A DNA stretch of 64,000 nt from Haliotis asinina (lineage: Eukaryota; Mollusca; Gastropoda; Lepetellida; Haliotidae): assembly GCF_037392515.1 (NCBI RefSeq), contig NC_090281.1, positions 43,066,645 through 43,130,644 on the forward strand, written 5' to 3'. Positions within the stretch are counted from its first letter, which is position 1; each line of letters starts with the position of its first letter. The notes beneath the pieces are model-generated. The model ran no database searches and was not told the DNA's origin. It saw only the letters and a program-made list of their open reading frames with translations. The position numbers and the translations under genes were made by a program. This document shows positions 37,775 through 50,548 of the stretch, one piece after another.

Positions 37775-40127
37775 ACAAGTATGTTTGTGTTATCTCTATC
37801 AGCTTCCAAACTGCATGACTCCATGTGATCCATTTTCAGTATGCGCAGCTAATAAGTTAAAATGGGTTAGGATTGAAACTTTATTCTAGTCAGTTCCATT
37901 CAGAACGTCCCCATTCAAACAACCCTTTCCATCCGTCCAGCTTGTCTTCCTCCGGAAATGCCCGAGACAAGAGCTGTCGCTCAAACGTGACCACGTGACC
38001 TCGCTGGATGGTGCCGTGACTATTTGCTGAGCCAACAGAATCCGATAGATTCAGTAAAATTGATGTAACGGTAACTACTTAGAACTCTAGGGTGCATAAA
38101 TTAAACGTGGGGTTGTTGGGTAGGAACATGAATCTGGAGCACAGTGTTTGGTATTGTGTGAAGACGCAGTCAATAGACAAGCTTTGATGAAGTGCAGCTG
38201 GTGTTCCACCATATGGCGTTATGGACTGACATAAACAATTGTTGTAAAAATAATACATGTAGGAACCTACATATCTCGTCCACGTACATACACATGAGGT
38301 TAAGATTTACAAATCAATGTAAACCCGGTAACCCATTTGACGACCCTGGTCAACGCAAAACACTGGTATCGACGTAGCCATCGAGTTGCTGATCCTCATC
38401 AATGATCCTGAACAACCGAATGAATCACATGTGTGACAGTTCATATACATCGCACTGTCAGGGAAGGACGTGGCTGAGTTTCTGACACAGATTTACATTT
38501 AAGTAGCCTTTAACATTTGAATAGCCAGTCCCAAACTGGAGAACATCATCACCACCATCAAGGATATAACTGACATGTGACATAATGACTACTTCAGGCT
38601 GAATCTATAATATTATACTGATGGAAACAAACAAGGGAAGCATAAAAGTATACCTGTTCCTATATTCAAGTCCAGATTTCTTTGCAAGTTTGTATTGCAC
38701 TGTGGGTGAAAATCTGTGAGTTGATAATGGGAACTATCGCGCGTTCCCTTATTTGTGTCCATCAGTATACATGTATATGCCTTGCTGCAGAATATTCAGA
38801 TATTGGGAATACTCAGTAAGTCATCAGCAACAAATTTGCAGCTGGTGTGAGGTGTGAATTAAAGGACTGCAATTGCCGTTGTCCAGCTTTCGAATTTAAG
38901 AAAAGGGATGAATGAAGAAATCTGTCTTTAAACACATTTAAAAAGAAAAAAGAAAAAAAGACAAGATATCTGCAGTGAAAGTCTTTAAACAAGGGAAACA
39001 TCACGGTGGCAATCTCTACGGGGAGTAGATCCATTTTCAGTGCTTATGAATCATATATTCATGGTAATCAGTGCGTAACGGAGTCAGATACGACAGCTGT
39101 GCGAGGTTCACGGACTCCATCGACGAGCCCCATGTGTTGATACCTTGACATGACAAGCCCGGCTGTCAATTTCATGTCAATTACAGCACCGTTCCTGGTG
39201 CACATTTTTTGTTAAATTAGGAGGTGATACTCCCAAACAGGTGTTAGGGCGATAATCGCATTTTGATATCAACAGATTGTATGATGATAATTATGCCTGA
39301 TATTGATCGTGAGCTATTCAGACACGCAGTTCACCTGATGGATAATTCATGCAGACCAGAAATATATCTAACATGATGCATTTAATCAATTATTAAAACG
39401 AATTGTTATTAATATGCACGTTGATTCCCACAACCAATTCTGATTTAGTTAGTATAAAATACATTATCACACCAGTGTCATTAATACTTAATCAGCAAGA
39501 TATGATATTTATTCATTAATTCCACAAGTTATTTTTAAAGGTAAAAGTAATACCCGTTGTCAACTGTGCTTCTCAACACGTGAACGCATCGGCCAAACAA
39601 GGTAGACACTATTGCCATTGTTAATAAACGCCAAGAATCACACAAACAACACGTTGTCACTCGATCAACAATGACTAGCTAACATACATGCAGACATGGG
39701 AATTTGGGAATTTGCAGTGCCAGCAATGTGTGAGACTGGACAGATACAGCTCCCCTGTTAATTCATCCCAGTCCCGATGTGCTTCTTAGTCACGACTGTT
39801 GGTAGCATGCCAAGGTCACTGTTTTTAACCGGTTTTTATATTTTGTTTGCTTGCGTGCAACCATTGAGACAACAAAGCGCTTGAAATGTTGAGAGAGCAA
39901 GACACGTTTCAGAAGAAAAAGGGACAGTTTCCTGCAGCGACTGAGAAGTAAAGATTAGGAAGGTTTGAGAGCGGCTTAACAGCTACAGACGGTGCTCTGT
40001 CTTAGACACAGGTTGTACACAGTGTGCACCTTTACACCAATACCTCTTCACGAAAGACACTGTTTAATCTGGACAGTGCAAGAATCAAAACTCTGCATTC
40101 CTTGTTGTCAAAAATATGAAATCCATT

Positions 40128-40174
40128 GCTAAAATATAGCGCTAAAAGCGGAGTAACATCAAACTCACTCACTT
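40128..40174 (+). mobile_element. Family A SINE tail fragment
   Basis: GCTAAAAGCGGAGTAACATC and AAACTCACTCACTT. Confidence 0.65.
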
Positions 40175-40680
40175 GCGTGATATTACCGCAACATTACTAT
40201 ATCAACGTAAACGCGTACTCATTCACAAGAGAGTATATAATTTGCGAATATATTGTTCCATATTGATTTGATGTTTACAATTGTTGGTCATATAATGTGT
40301 AGATTATGTGGTCTCACAAATACTGGATATATCTGAATTATAGTCGTGTGGTAATTCGTTGGAGTAAGAGATTTCGGGGTTTGGGGGGATACATTTCCGC
40401 AATGCCTCGACACCAATTCAATGTCAGTGAAAAGGACATAATGGGGTAGATAAGGCATTTTACTAGACTGTAGGAAGTGCATTTCATTGGGAACCCTTAT
40501 AAATTATTTATCGCATTCAAGCTAAGAGACAGTTACAACGTAAAACAACGGAATCAATATATGGACGAAGGAAGAATAACATATAATCCTGGTGAGAACT
40601 GTCTCTACGATAAACAGAACATTCGTGAAAGAAATGGTTCACAGATAAAATCTTCGTAACAGGGAAATGCATTCAGTCTG

Positions 40681-40835
40681 TTGTAGACTAACATCTAGTC
40701 TCGGAAATGAACGTATTTACACAAAAAATCATAACATATAATACAAAGAGTTTTTTACCATTTTCACTGTAAAACTCTAGAGTTGACACATATTCTAGAT
40801 TTGCTTGGGCTTTCTTGGATAGATTTGTTACTCGC
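40681..40835 (-). mobile_element. Family C element, reverse, diverged
   Basis: TGTAGACTAACATCTAGTCT, CGGAAATGAACGTATTTACA, TCTAGATTTGCTTGGGCTTT, CTTGGATAGATTTGTTA. Confidence 0.7.
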
Positions 40836-41943
40836 TTCTTACTTCCACCATTCGGGTGTCTGTGTAAGCTGATCCGCTTTGAGAAGGTTGAACTGTAGAT
40901 GAGAGCCGTTGAGATACTGAACACATGAGTGATGTGCACTGACAAATTAACCAGAGGGTCAGTTAATGGGTATTTCAGTTATTATACATCGCCATGTCCA
41001 TCGCTATGCTCTGTCAACCACATTGCTGAAATTAGATACCGTTATCAAGGTTCTAGATTATCAAGGGCCCGTTATAACATTTTGGCACAACTCTTTGGCG
41101 TGATGATAGTTTAAATGATGGTTTCTATAAAGATATAAATAAGAGACAGGGGTCCTTAGACGCTTATCTAGACTTGCCTCGATACATGCATGTGCTTAAC
41201 ACTCATTACAGCACAGGGGAAACTTCTGTTCATTGTTCTTGGAAGGGTTTGTTAGCATAGCTGGTTAACTGACCTCGGGCAATTATTTCTTCTTAAAAAA
41301 TAATATTGTACTAATTTCTATAATCTCCATGCCTAATACACTACACGCGGATTAAATAAGTATGAACCAGTGGTGTATGCCGTTTAATCATCCTCAGTAC
41401 GGTAGTTATTTAAATAACAACGTTGTAATGATGATTAACTTATACTACAGCCTTGGTTCAAAGCTAGACTACAAAGATAGGAGCAATATGATTACTTTGC
41501 AGGAGGCAGGAAGGTAATTGCGTGAGTTTACTGTCTGAGTATATATAGACACAGCCACAAAGATATACATGTTGGTATACTTAGAACGCTTGCCTCTTCT
41601 AGGAAGTCTGGCAATAACGTGATTACCACACGGACATGCTTCCAACAGGCGGGTATATCCACAGTTAGGGCCTCGTGCTATTGTAACATGTCCCTTTACG
41701 AGCACATTAAGTGTGGTTTTCGAATGAGGCTAAGACATTACATACGAGCAGACATTGTTTCTACTAACCAGTTTATATTTACCTGCTGTGTACAAACTTC
41801 TCGTTTGTACTTGACAAACATTGGTTAAAGCTGTTTCCCCTTATGTAACTACTCTTCAGAATGTACATCCGCATAACTATCTGGTCAAAACATCAAGACG
41901 GATCGGGGTAGTTTAGGTAATTCCCCGTGCATCCCCGGGAGGC

Positions 41944-42357
41944 ATCGTACATTGATGAGGACATGTAGTTGACACTTAGTGCATTGATGAGGACACACGC
42001 ATGGTAGACACCATCATGCATTGATGAGGACACACGCATGGAAGACACCATCATGCATTGGTGAGGACACGTGGTAGACACCATCATGCATCGGTGAGGA
42101 CACGTGGTAGACACTATCATGCATTGGTGAGGACACGTGGTAGACACCATCATGCATCGGTGAGGACACGTGGTAGACACTATCATGCATTGGTGAAGAC
42201 ACGTGGTAGACACCATCATGCATCGGTGAGGACACGTGGTAGACACACCATTAAGCACTAATGGTGAAACGTGGTAGACCCTATTACACGTTGATGGGAA
42301 CACGTGGGAAACACTTCATGTATTGATGAGGACACGTGGTAGACACATTATGCATTG
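41944..42357 (+). repeat. 33-bp minisatellite, about 10-12 units, each with CACGTG
   Basis: The unit is GCATTGGTGAGGACACGTGG followed by TAGACACCATCAT; the period is 33 bp (for example GTGAGGACAC at 42061 and 42094). Two alternating versions (CATTGG and CATCGG; CACCAT and CACTAT) give a 66-bp sub-period in the centre. The edges are diverged. Since 33 is divisible by three, it yields periodic 11-residue ORFs on both strands (such as 41893-42303 minus), which I treat as non-coding. Confidence 0.95.
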
Positions 42358-43074
42358 GTGAAAAATGCAAAAACATACGGATCAGATGAAGAGGCGCGTG
42401 AATACACAGGCGGGCAATACATACACGTCAAATTAGGTTTTGCTATCTGAAGATTTTCACAAGACGATAAAACAGGGATTGTTCTCTGTGTATAAAATCA
42501 GCTGGAAGGCACAAAACATACTGACATATAATATCGAGCTGCACTGCACTTTACACAGCTTCGTTTTGTTATCACAGATCTAAAATATTGATGATACGTA
42601 ACTTAATACTTAAAACTTACCATTGTTGGCAGGATTTGTTACTCAATGGGTAACGACAGAGGGCGTACACCAACGTGTAGACAATTATTTTGTTTACCTG
42701 TTGCCTCTTTTTTAAACAGGTCCTAAATCACTATATAAGTACTGACGCTGTTGTATAGCTACCGACAACGTGGATGTTATATCCCCAGCACGAGTGCATA
42801 CATTGTTTACTTGGGAAAACAAATAGGGTTATCAAGAAAACAAGACATATCACATTCGTGAATAAACATAACATGCTGTTCAGTATCACGTTCATTTAGA
42901 ATAAACTGGGCTTGCTTCAGCAATACTCCAGCGATACCAAGGTCGTGTGCAAGTTGTTGAGTCTCGGTAAACCAGGGGTCGATAGCATGATCATCCTAGG
43001 GGTCAACGAGTACACGGTGACACCCAGTCAAGTCACGGTGTCTGGTCACAGGATCCCACGTGTCATAGTTCTAT

Positions 43075-43240
43075 CAGTGAGTGAGTTTAGTTTTACGCCG
43101 CGTTTTAGCAATATTCCAGCAATATCAGGGCGGGGGACAACCGAAAATGGGCTTCACACATTGTATCCATGTGGGGAATCGAACCCGGGTCTTCGGCGTG
43201 ACGAGCGAACGCTTTAAACACTAGGCTACCCACCGCCCCA
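43075..43240 (-). mobile_element. Family A tRNA-derived SINE, full length, best preserved
   Basis: Reverse orientation: GTGAGTGAGTTTAGTTTTAC tail, GGGCTTCACACATTGTATCC, GGGAATCGAACCCGGG (B box), GTCTTCGGCGTGACGAGCGA and CACTAGGCTACCCACCGCCC (A box). Close to the apparent consensus, so probably a young copy. Confidence 0.95.
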
Positions 43241-44822
43241 TAATTGTATCAAATGTCTCTACACAGAATCACCTGATATAAAAATAACATTATTTCTTTT
43301 GATCACTGTGACTTTAGAGGCACTTGGATGTCTCAGTGCTAGGTGTGATAAGAGAGTACATCTTTCGGCAATAATCTACTCGTAGGATCGTTCAGTGCAT
43401 TTGTTCCATCAAGTGGTAACTTAACAGACCACATTAATTAATTAGGTATTTTAACTTTATATCAGCAAATGTTTAACCGAGTTTCACTGCTTTTCAAAAT
43501 GTCGTGATAGTATATAAGTATCTTCTAGCCGTTGTGATTATCTTACTGTTCGTAACGTGATGCATCAACAGGGTTTACACTCGATGTGATAATAACACAA
43601 TCGATATTCACGGTTATTTTGTAAGTTCTGGTTCTCTTTTTCCCAAATGGCGTAATATTTTTAAAAAAAAAGAAATTAGTTATTTTCTCATGGACAACTC
43701 TAGATCCTCGTCTTTTTATTGATTGTTTTTGTTTATGTACCTTCTGCTGTTTCTGAATGTTGTGTCGTCTAGGAAGCCTGTTTATCCGATAAAACCCGTG
43801 TGTGTTTAGTGTTTCTTGTTTTGACCTTGATAAGCTGTGATATTTGACCTTGTCCAAGAATCCCGGAAGATTGAACAAACTCCGTTAGCAGACGTGACCA
43901 ATCAAATTAGCTGACGCAACCTCACGTGGAGCTGAGAGCTGAGACATGGTGATTCATGTGACCTCCTGCGCATGTGCAAACAAAGCGAAGTCAACACAAC
44001 AGGTAGTTGTTTGTTAAAGTGCTGTGAACCAGCCACGACCGGATGATGTTCAACTAATCCAGTGACAGGCATGTTTGTCTCGTGCTGTGACGTGCTTTCT
44101 CTCAGAACTGGGGCAAATCTCGTCCCGTTTTCTCCTATCGCCATGACCCGAACGGAAAGAAAACAAAATTGCAGCTTCGCTGACCAATGTTTTCGAAGTA
44201 TTACAAACCCGGACCCTTGTCTATCCGTGAGCTGGGAATAGCTGTATTCTATTTCCATATTGCGTAATCTGTCTTTGACACTGGAAGAAAAGAACGAAGT
44301 TGTTTACATTTCTGGGTTTAAGTATGTCACGAATCTCCTTAACACGTATGTTATATTTTTGCTGTAGTAACGGAATTATATAGATAAACTGATTTGTCTT
44401 GCTGACTGAGAAGAGAGAGAGAGAGAGGGGGGGGGGGAGGAGAGGAAGAGACAGTCTAACGAGATCAGATGCCTGCAATACTTCAAGTATGCTGATTTTT
44501 TCAAAGGTTCACACAGACAATATTTATATCAATATGCAAATTGAGTACGCCTGACTTGTTTGTTTACCGTTACATGGATACCATGTGTCACGACCTGTAT
44601 GGGACGAGGAACACCGGACTGGCCATCACGTAACTCACCAGCAGTCTTTATCACAACATGCGATCATTCCTAAATCAGCTGTCTCCTGCAGCAACTTTTT
44701 TCATTCATTGAAAGGGTTTTTATACGGCTTTAATCTCAGATACCTCTTATCCAGTTTATCAAGTAAATGCTGAGTAAATGTACTTAAGTTTAGTTAAGTG
44801 TACTTATAGTGTTCATCTCTCC
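43241..44822. other. No gene supported
   Basis: Minus-strand frames of 111, 118 and 85 codons overlap one another. Compositionally plausible but with no known motif. The purine tract at 44410 lies inside. Confidence 0.35.
44410..44450 (+). repeat. (GA)n(G)n purine tract
   Basis: GAGAGAGA followed by a run of G and GGAGGAGAGG: a homopurine tract on the plus strand. Confidence 0.9.
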
Positions 44823-44898
44823 GATTTCTGGTGTCCCCCGCCGTGAAATTTCTGTAAATATTGCTAAAAGCGGCACAAAACCATACTCATTCCTCCTC
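44823..44898 (+). mobile_element. Family A SINE, 3' half
   Basis: TTTCTGGTGTCCCCCGCCGT and ATTGCTAAAAGCGGCACAAA. Confidence 0.8.
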
Positions 44899-44963
44899 TC
44901 CCTGTTGATCTTACTGCATTCATCCTTATAGTATTATCTCTGTACAGTAACCACTCATGAATT

Positions 44964-45158
44964 ACCCGTGAAGATCCAGGTTAGAGGCAACTAACAGGAT
45001 CGGGTGGTCAGGCTCGCGGACTTGGTTGGCTCATGTCATTGTACCCAAATTACATACATTGATGTTCAGGCTGTTGATCACTGGATGTCTGGTCCAGACT
45101 CGATTATATGCAGACCACCGTCATATAGCTGCCATTTAGGTGAGTACAGCGCTAGACA
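44964..45158 (+). mobile_element. Family B repeat, forward
   Basis: ACCCGTGAAGATCCAGGTTA, GGATCGGGTGGTCAGGCTCG, TTGATCACTGGATGTCTGGT, CAGACCACCGTCATATAGCT. Confidence 0.9.
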
Positions 45159-45354
45159 ACAAACCAGTCAATCAACAAAGCATTAACCGCACACACACTA
45201 GCGCATGCAAAACTGACCTGTTATCCAAGACACGGTTTCCCTATATTTTACAAAGATGTTGTTTTTGTCGGCTATATGTAGGCCATGAAGGTGTATCTAC
45301 AGTGACGTGTCGATTTGTGTTGACGTGTTAAGATAAATAACAACTGCACGAGTC

Positions 45355-45700
45355 TGTCTCACAGTCCCTCAACCACATTATTTTTCCTATTGCTAAACTT
45401 TCTCTGCAGCGCTAAATCCTAAAATGAAGCAAGGTACGATGACTATATGTGGATGGACAACCTCTTTATGATAGCGACGTTTTGGTGTAGATTCTAACAC
45501 CGCTATCAAGTATGTTGTTCATCCATATGTTGTCATCCTTCCTTACTACTTCAACTTCTAAACGCCTCTCAAAGAAGTCAAATGAAGCAAGTCTACATTT
45601 CCTCAGGTCTGAATCTGGTCTCACTGGGGCTCATTTTCCATTTGTTTGTTACTATCCAAATGATACCTACTCAGACACTAAACCTTAGTCTCGAGTTGCA
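45355..45700 (+). mobile_element. Family C element, split by a family D insertion
   Basis: The left part (GTCTCACAGTCCCTCAACCA, CATTATTTTTCCTATTGCTA, AAATCCTAAAATGAAGCAAG) and right part (AAATGAAGCAAGTCTACATT, CTCACTGGGGCTCATTTTCC, CTCAGACACTAAACC) become one continuous element once the insert and one copy of the 12-bp repeat are ignored. Confidence 0.8.
45434..45579 (+). mobile_element. Family D fold-back element inserted into family C (12-bp target duplication)
   Basis: The perfect direct repeat AAATGAAGCAAG flanks the insert (45422-45433 and 45580-45591). The insert carries imperfect inverted segments (GATGACTATATGTGGATGGA followed by CAAC, against GTTGTTCATCCATATGTTGT followed by CATC) and GCGACGTTTTGGTGTAGATT followed by CTAACACC, which forms a small hairpin. 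Related copies are at 14041-14160 and 31645-31805. Confidence 0.75.
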
Positions 45701-46423
45701 ACTGTACACGGATCTCCACAACCAGGGTTCATTGCGTACATTTAGGAAATGACTTCAAAACTGTACTGCAATTATGACCGTCGTTGAGAGTCAGTTTACA
45801 GTCGGTTTTAACGACTGACCTTGGGGTAAGCGCAGTAGTTGGAACAGTGAATCAAATGCACGTGCGGAACGTGATGAGTGTGATGACCAAATTATTGAAA
45901 CACTCAAATATTGTATCGTATAAGATTTTGTTTACTTGTTTAGATTTTACATTTTTGAATGTTATCCCTTCTGCTAAAAAAACTGTTAGGTATCAGACAT
46001 GTCATATCATCGACTGATTTGTTATAATATATTGTCATACTCTACCTCCACTTTGACTGTATGTAGAGATTGATGTGTGTACCATGTGCTCTCATACCAC
46101 CATTGGTGGTCTTTGGAGAATAAATGAAGTTGAAGTTAACATAGACCAAACCTACTTGTTTTACCTGTTTCATTTATCATACGCACCCCTTTCTAAATCA
46201 ATAATAGCGACCTATGATCGTTTGTTAAACAACTTTTATCCTAAGCTGAATAAAATTCTGAGATTTCACTGTGCAGTCGACAAGGTAAAAAGTGTGAGGA
46301 TTCTCAATTTTGATTTCACTTTATTCGATTTACCTTTCTGTTTAAAGGGAAATACATTGGCACGTTTTCACTGCAAACAGACCCTATCGCTCAGTCTCTA
46401 AATATACATAATTGTGACATTAA

Positions 46424-46500
46424 CAAATAAACCCATTTAAATAGAAAATTAGACCTAGTCAGATGGGCTGAGGAAATCTAGACTTTGTCGAAATGTAGGT
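46424..46500 (-). mobile_element. Family C fragment
   Basis: AACCCATTTAAATAGAAAAT, GGAAATCTAGACTTTGTCG. Confidence 0.55.
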
Positions 46501-46694
46501 TCGTAGGTTAAATATAGCTGGGATCATATCTATTTATATCCTAAGGTGATACGCGTGGACTTTAGAACCCGTGACTCAATAACGTTTAAACCACCTCTCG
46601 CGGTAACGTTCCAGGTAAATGACACAACAAACCGGTGACTTATATCATGTGCATTAATTTGCGCAGCTAGATATGTAGACTAATGCTTTGTCTC

Positions 46695-46799
<105 letters not shown>

Positions 46800-46821
46800 T
46801 GATAGCAAAAAACTAACCCAT

Positions 46822-46958
46822 ATCAGAAAAGGAAAAGGAGACCCAGTGAGACCAGAGATTCCTGAACCTGAGGTTATCTAGACTTGCTTCATTTAGGACT
46901 TTAGCATTGCAGAGAGGGATTATCGGTAGGGAAAATAATGTGGTTCGGGAACTATGCC
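46822..46958 (-). mobile_element. Family C element, reverse
   Basis: GGAGACCCAGTGAGACCAGA, TCTAGACTTGCTTCATTTAG, GACTTTAGCATTGCAGAGAG, TGTGGTTCGGGAACTATG. Directly after the CA/TA microsatellite. Confidence 0.75.
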
Positions 46959-46959
46959 T

Positions 46960-47048
46960 CAGCCACGTAGCCGACTGATATCAGCTGATCCGTTAGTTCA
47001 AGCATGGGTTGCTGGAGATCAGTCCTAACCCGGATCTTCACGGATACC
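46960..47048 (-). mobile_element. Family B repeat, 5' fragment, reverse
   Basis: AAGCATGGGTTGCTGGAGAT and AACCCGGATCTTCACGG. Confidence 0.75.
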
Positions 47049-47244
47049 GCGAGAAAACAGCTGAAATGGGTGATGACGCGTGCCATAAAATATTATGCGT
47101 GTGTCTCTGTATGGACAATCTCTGTGTTACATGTAATAATAGACACATGGCATTTATAGCGCGTGTATCCACCCAGTCTCGCATGCTTAAGGCGCTACTA
47201 TAAAATGAGATATTTTATACAGAATATACAGGGTGGGTTAAGAA

Positions 47245-47338
47245 GGGCTTCACACATTGTATACCCATGAGGGGAATCAAACCCGGATCTTCGGCTTGAC
47301 GAGCGAACGCTTTACACACCAGACTACCCCACTGCCTA
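47245..47338 (-). mobile_element. Family A SINE, 5' half, reverse orientation
   Basis: GGGCTTCACACATTGTATAC, GGGGAATCAAACCCGGATC (B box with one change), GCGAACGCTTTACACACCAG (head). Confidence 0.88.
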
Positions 47339-47651
47339 GACGAGTCAGTAATAAGCACTGGCGAAAAGACGAGGTTTTAAGCAAGATGTGGAAGTTGTCA
47401 GAGGATCCGAAAGTTTCATGTTAACAGGTAGAGAATCAATGAGACTTGCGCCTGCAAGAAGGGAACACAGTGAGCATGAAACTTAGCGAATCTTAGGCAC
47501 TGTTAACAAGAACTGGTTTCGGGATCGAAGCATACTGGCTGAGTGTACGCTATGACGAGAGCAGCGAAATAAGCTTTGTGTAGAAACTTGAAAACAAGAC
47601 AGAGGAATATTATACGAGATGCACCCGAAAACTCCGAGTCTCTCTTCCTCT

Positions 47652-47710
47652 TTCTCTCTCTCTCACACACACACACGCGCGCGCGCACACACACACACAC
47701 ACACACATAT
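47652..47710 (+). repeat. (CT)n(CA)n(CG)n(CA)n compound microsatellite
   Basis: TCTCTC, then CACACA, then CGCGCGCG, then CACACA ending in CATATG. The alternating purine-pyrimidine core, including a CG run, is of the kind able to form Z-DNA. Confidence 0.95.
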
Positions 47711-50548
47711 GCTTCTCTTTCTAAGCAGTCTCTATCACTCACACACGAGAGTCTCTCTCGAAACACTGCCTTGCGATTCCATATCAATGTGAGTTTCTCG
47801 CTCTAAACACGGCATTGCTTTCACTCTAATGTGTGAATGTGTCTTTATTTAAACATTCCCTCTATGGGCATATGAGTTTCTCCCAAAACGCTGTCTCGTT
47901 GTGACGTAACGGGGTGATTGCGTTTGCCATTAAACTTCTGTTTCACATTAAGTGAATGTGTCTTGCCACGTACATTGTAAATGAATGTCTGTCTCTGGAC
48001 ACTAGGCCGCTATGTGTGAATAATGTGCTTCTCTGAAACACTCTCTCGCCATAATGTTATTAAGTGAATCCACCTCTCATTATACTTCTCACACATGTGT
48101 GAATATGTCGATGTTTCACGTGAATGTTAATGTCTGTCCCTGTACACCCTATCCCATAATGTTCTCCTGAAAACATTCCCCCTCATTTACCCCGGCTAAC
48201 CTAAAGAGGTACTTCTATAAAGATCGATTTCCAACTGATGCAGTTCCATTAAACTAGGCACATGCGGTGGCAGTCTCCTCGGAAGCTGACAGTGGATCGC
48301 ATGACCAAATCGTCAAGTGGATGCATTTTCGTTAAAATCTCATTCCAAAAGCAATTCACGTTTATTTTGCCCACTTCGCTCACGATGACACCGAGTTTAA
48401 GTACCCTGACTTCAGTGGGCGGGGCAGCAAGTGGAGTCATGACTCACACCAGCCACCTCGAGCTCAAAGCGTGATCGGGTCTTGTTCGCTGTTCTTAGAG
48501 CCTACGTAACTACCAATCCTAGGTGTGACGCTATTCGGGCGAGCAAGTCATTAGATACGCAGTAAGCAAAGTTGACACAGTTTCCTCATGTTGAGAAATA
48601 TGTTCATGTTAGGAAATGTTCAGGTTTATATGGGCTTTGAGTATTTTCGTGTCCAGCGTTTTCGATATGAGTGATTGAGCACCGACATCTCCTTTCAAGA
48701 TAAATGCATCGCATGTTACAGGATAAGTGCATGACACGTGTCAAACATGTATGCTAATTTGTTTCATAGTGCATCAGTAAGCGTGTGACTTCATCGTGTT
48801 ATCAGATAACAATGCGATTAGTAAATGAATGGAAATAGCTATCGGGTCATTGACATGTATAATTCCAGTCTGTCGCTCTAATGTACCTTGTCGAAATAGA
48901 AATATCTCAGCAGTTAAACCAAATGTCTTCTCATACAATACCGACAAGATCGAAGTCAAAACGTCATTGCTTGAACAATGCATGCTTCGTATACGACATT
49001 AAGATGTCAGCGGTTCTGTTGTCCTACATTGAACAGGGTTGACAAATTTGGGAAATTAACATGAACACGTGTTTCAAATTCAGCATGTACCAGTATAAAT
49101 GAGTTTATCAGATGACGGGACATCACACATGTAACACAACTCCCCAGGGCTTTCAGTGTATAACCTCGAGGTGAAATAAGTGGTACATGAATCTTGAACA
49201 CTACCACATAATCCCACGAACGTGTGATTAGTTGATTGACAGGTGACATGGGCACCTGTCCATGCCGTGTACTGCCAACACCATTCAATTATCATTTCGA
49301 ACTTCCTGTTCAAGCCGAAATCCAACTTCCCGCGAGCCCCATAATCCCGTGCCGTTTGCGTTTCGGTATGTTTGCACGTTGTCGGAAACTGACAAGGCCA
49401 AAGGTCGTATGTGCATGAGGTGATTGCCCTAGGGCGCGACATGATGTGTGCCATAAATAGCACGGCCTGAACAGCTGCTCTTACGTAAAGTCGAGTATTT
49501 GCGAGTGACTATAAACGATTTTTGAAACTAAACAATTCTGCAACTAATTAATAACCTTGGTATTTCAACGGATTTCAACTGTTTTGTTTGATTTCTATCA
49601 ACATCACCCAACATCTCTATACCACCACAAGTGATGAGTCTCGTTTACAATTCAGGCATGTTTCTTATCAGTGCTGAAGTATTTCTTAAAACATACGTGC
49701 ATGAAGTAAACTGATTTAGAAAAGTTTAAGTTTATCAATTCTTGAAGGGTATTTCCATGAGACTTTGTGCCCACGCTTCATTTCAAAGAACTATTACTTT
49801 GTGTCAGTATACATTCAGGCGTTGCCTCGTCATAGCTGTGTATCTAAACCGCTGTCTGATTCAGGAACTGCGGGCCAAACTTGTATTAATGCTTGTATAT
49901 TTGTATTTATAGTCTGCTATATATCATTTCATGGAGGGCAAAAGCCACAGGCCACCACACTACACAGAGAAATTATTTATAATGGTTTCAAAAACTGAGG
50001 CCATAAACATGGTTATCTTGACTACATCATACGATTATTAGTAATCGAGCAAACATTATCCACTAACGGTAAATTGTGATTACTACTGAAGATTTGACTT
50101 ATCATTAACTACATCCAAGGTTTTTTATCTTCTATGATATGAGAAATACATCTGATATTGCCGTGGTAACAGGGATGTGCTATAGGTTCAGATATGGAGT
50201 CAAATATTTATCAAATATTTATCCTTATCGACAGCTTGAGACACTGGGGACGCGAATTAAACAAAACTAATAGTATGCATTAATACACATGTTGTGGATA
50301 GCAACACCTACCTAGCTACCTAGGAGCGTTTTATCAGTCAGCAAATCCATTTCACACCGACATTGCCTATAGCCGATTGTGTCGTGCGTGTCTATGTGGT
50401 GACCGTTTATGTTCGCACTGCCAACGGCAAAGGCTTCGTGCATCTCGTTTACCAAAGAACTTGCACCAGAATGAACCAGTGTTCATATTGGCGTGGTTGT
50501 GTAACTCGTCAACATAGATCCCATGTTTTTGTATAATCCTTAGATCGA
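47711..50548. other. No gene seen
   Basis: 47830-48180 has loose recurrences of GTGAATGTGTCT and ACACTCTCTC words (an old degenerate repeat). Frames up to 127 codons overlap on both strands without motifs. Confidence 0.4.

Larger units (their letters stand above)
33811..40680. other. Long gene-poor AT-rich stretch
   Basis: Contains the CRE cluster (34576-34609), two family C elements (35545 and 37445) and little else. No frame above 105 codons and none with recognisable motifs. Confidence 0.4.

Noticed and set aside
41893..42303. 136-codon minus-strand ORF with 11-residue periodicity
   Set aside because: Direct product of the 33-bp minisatellite; both strands and several frames are open.
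46075..46401. 108-codon plus-strand ORF
   Set aside because: AT-driven composition, no motif recognised, flanked by repeat remnants.
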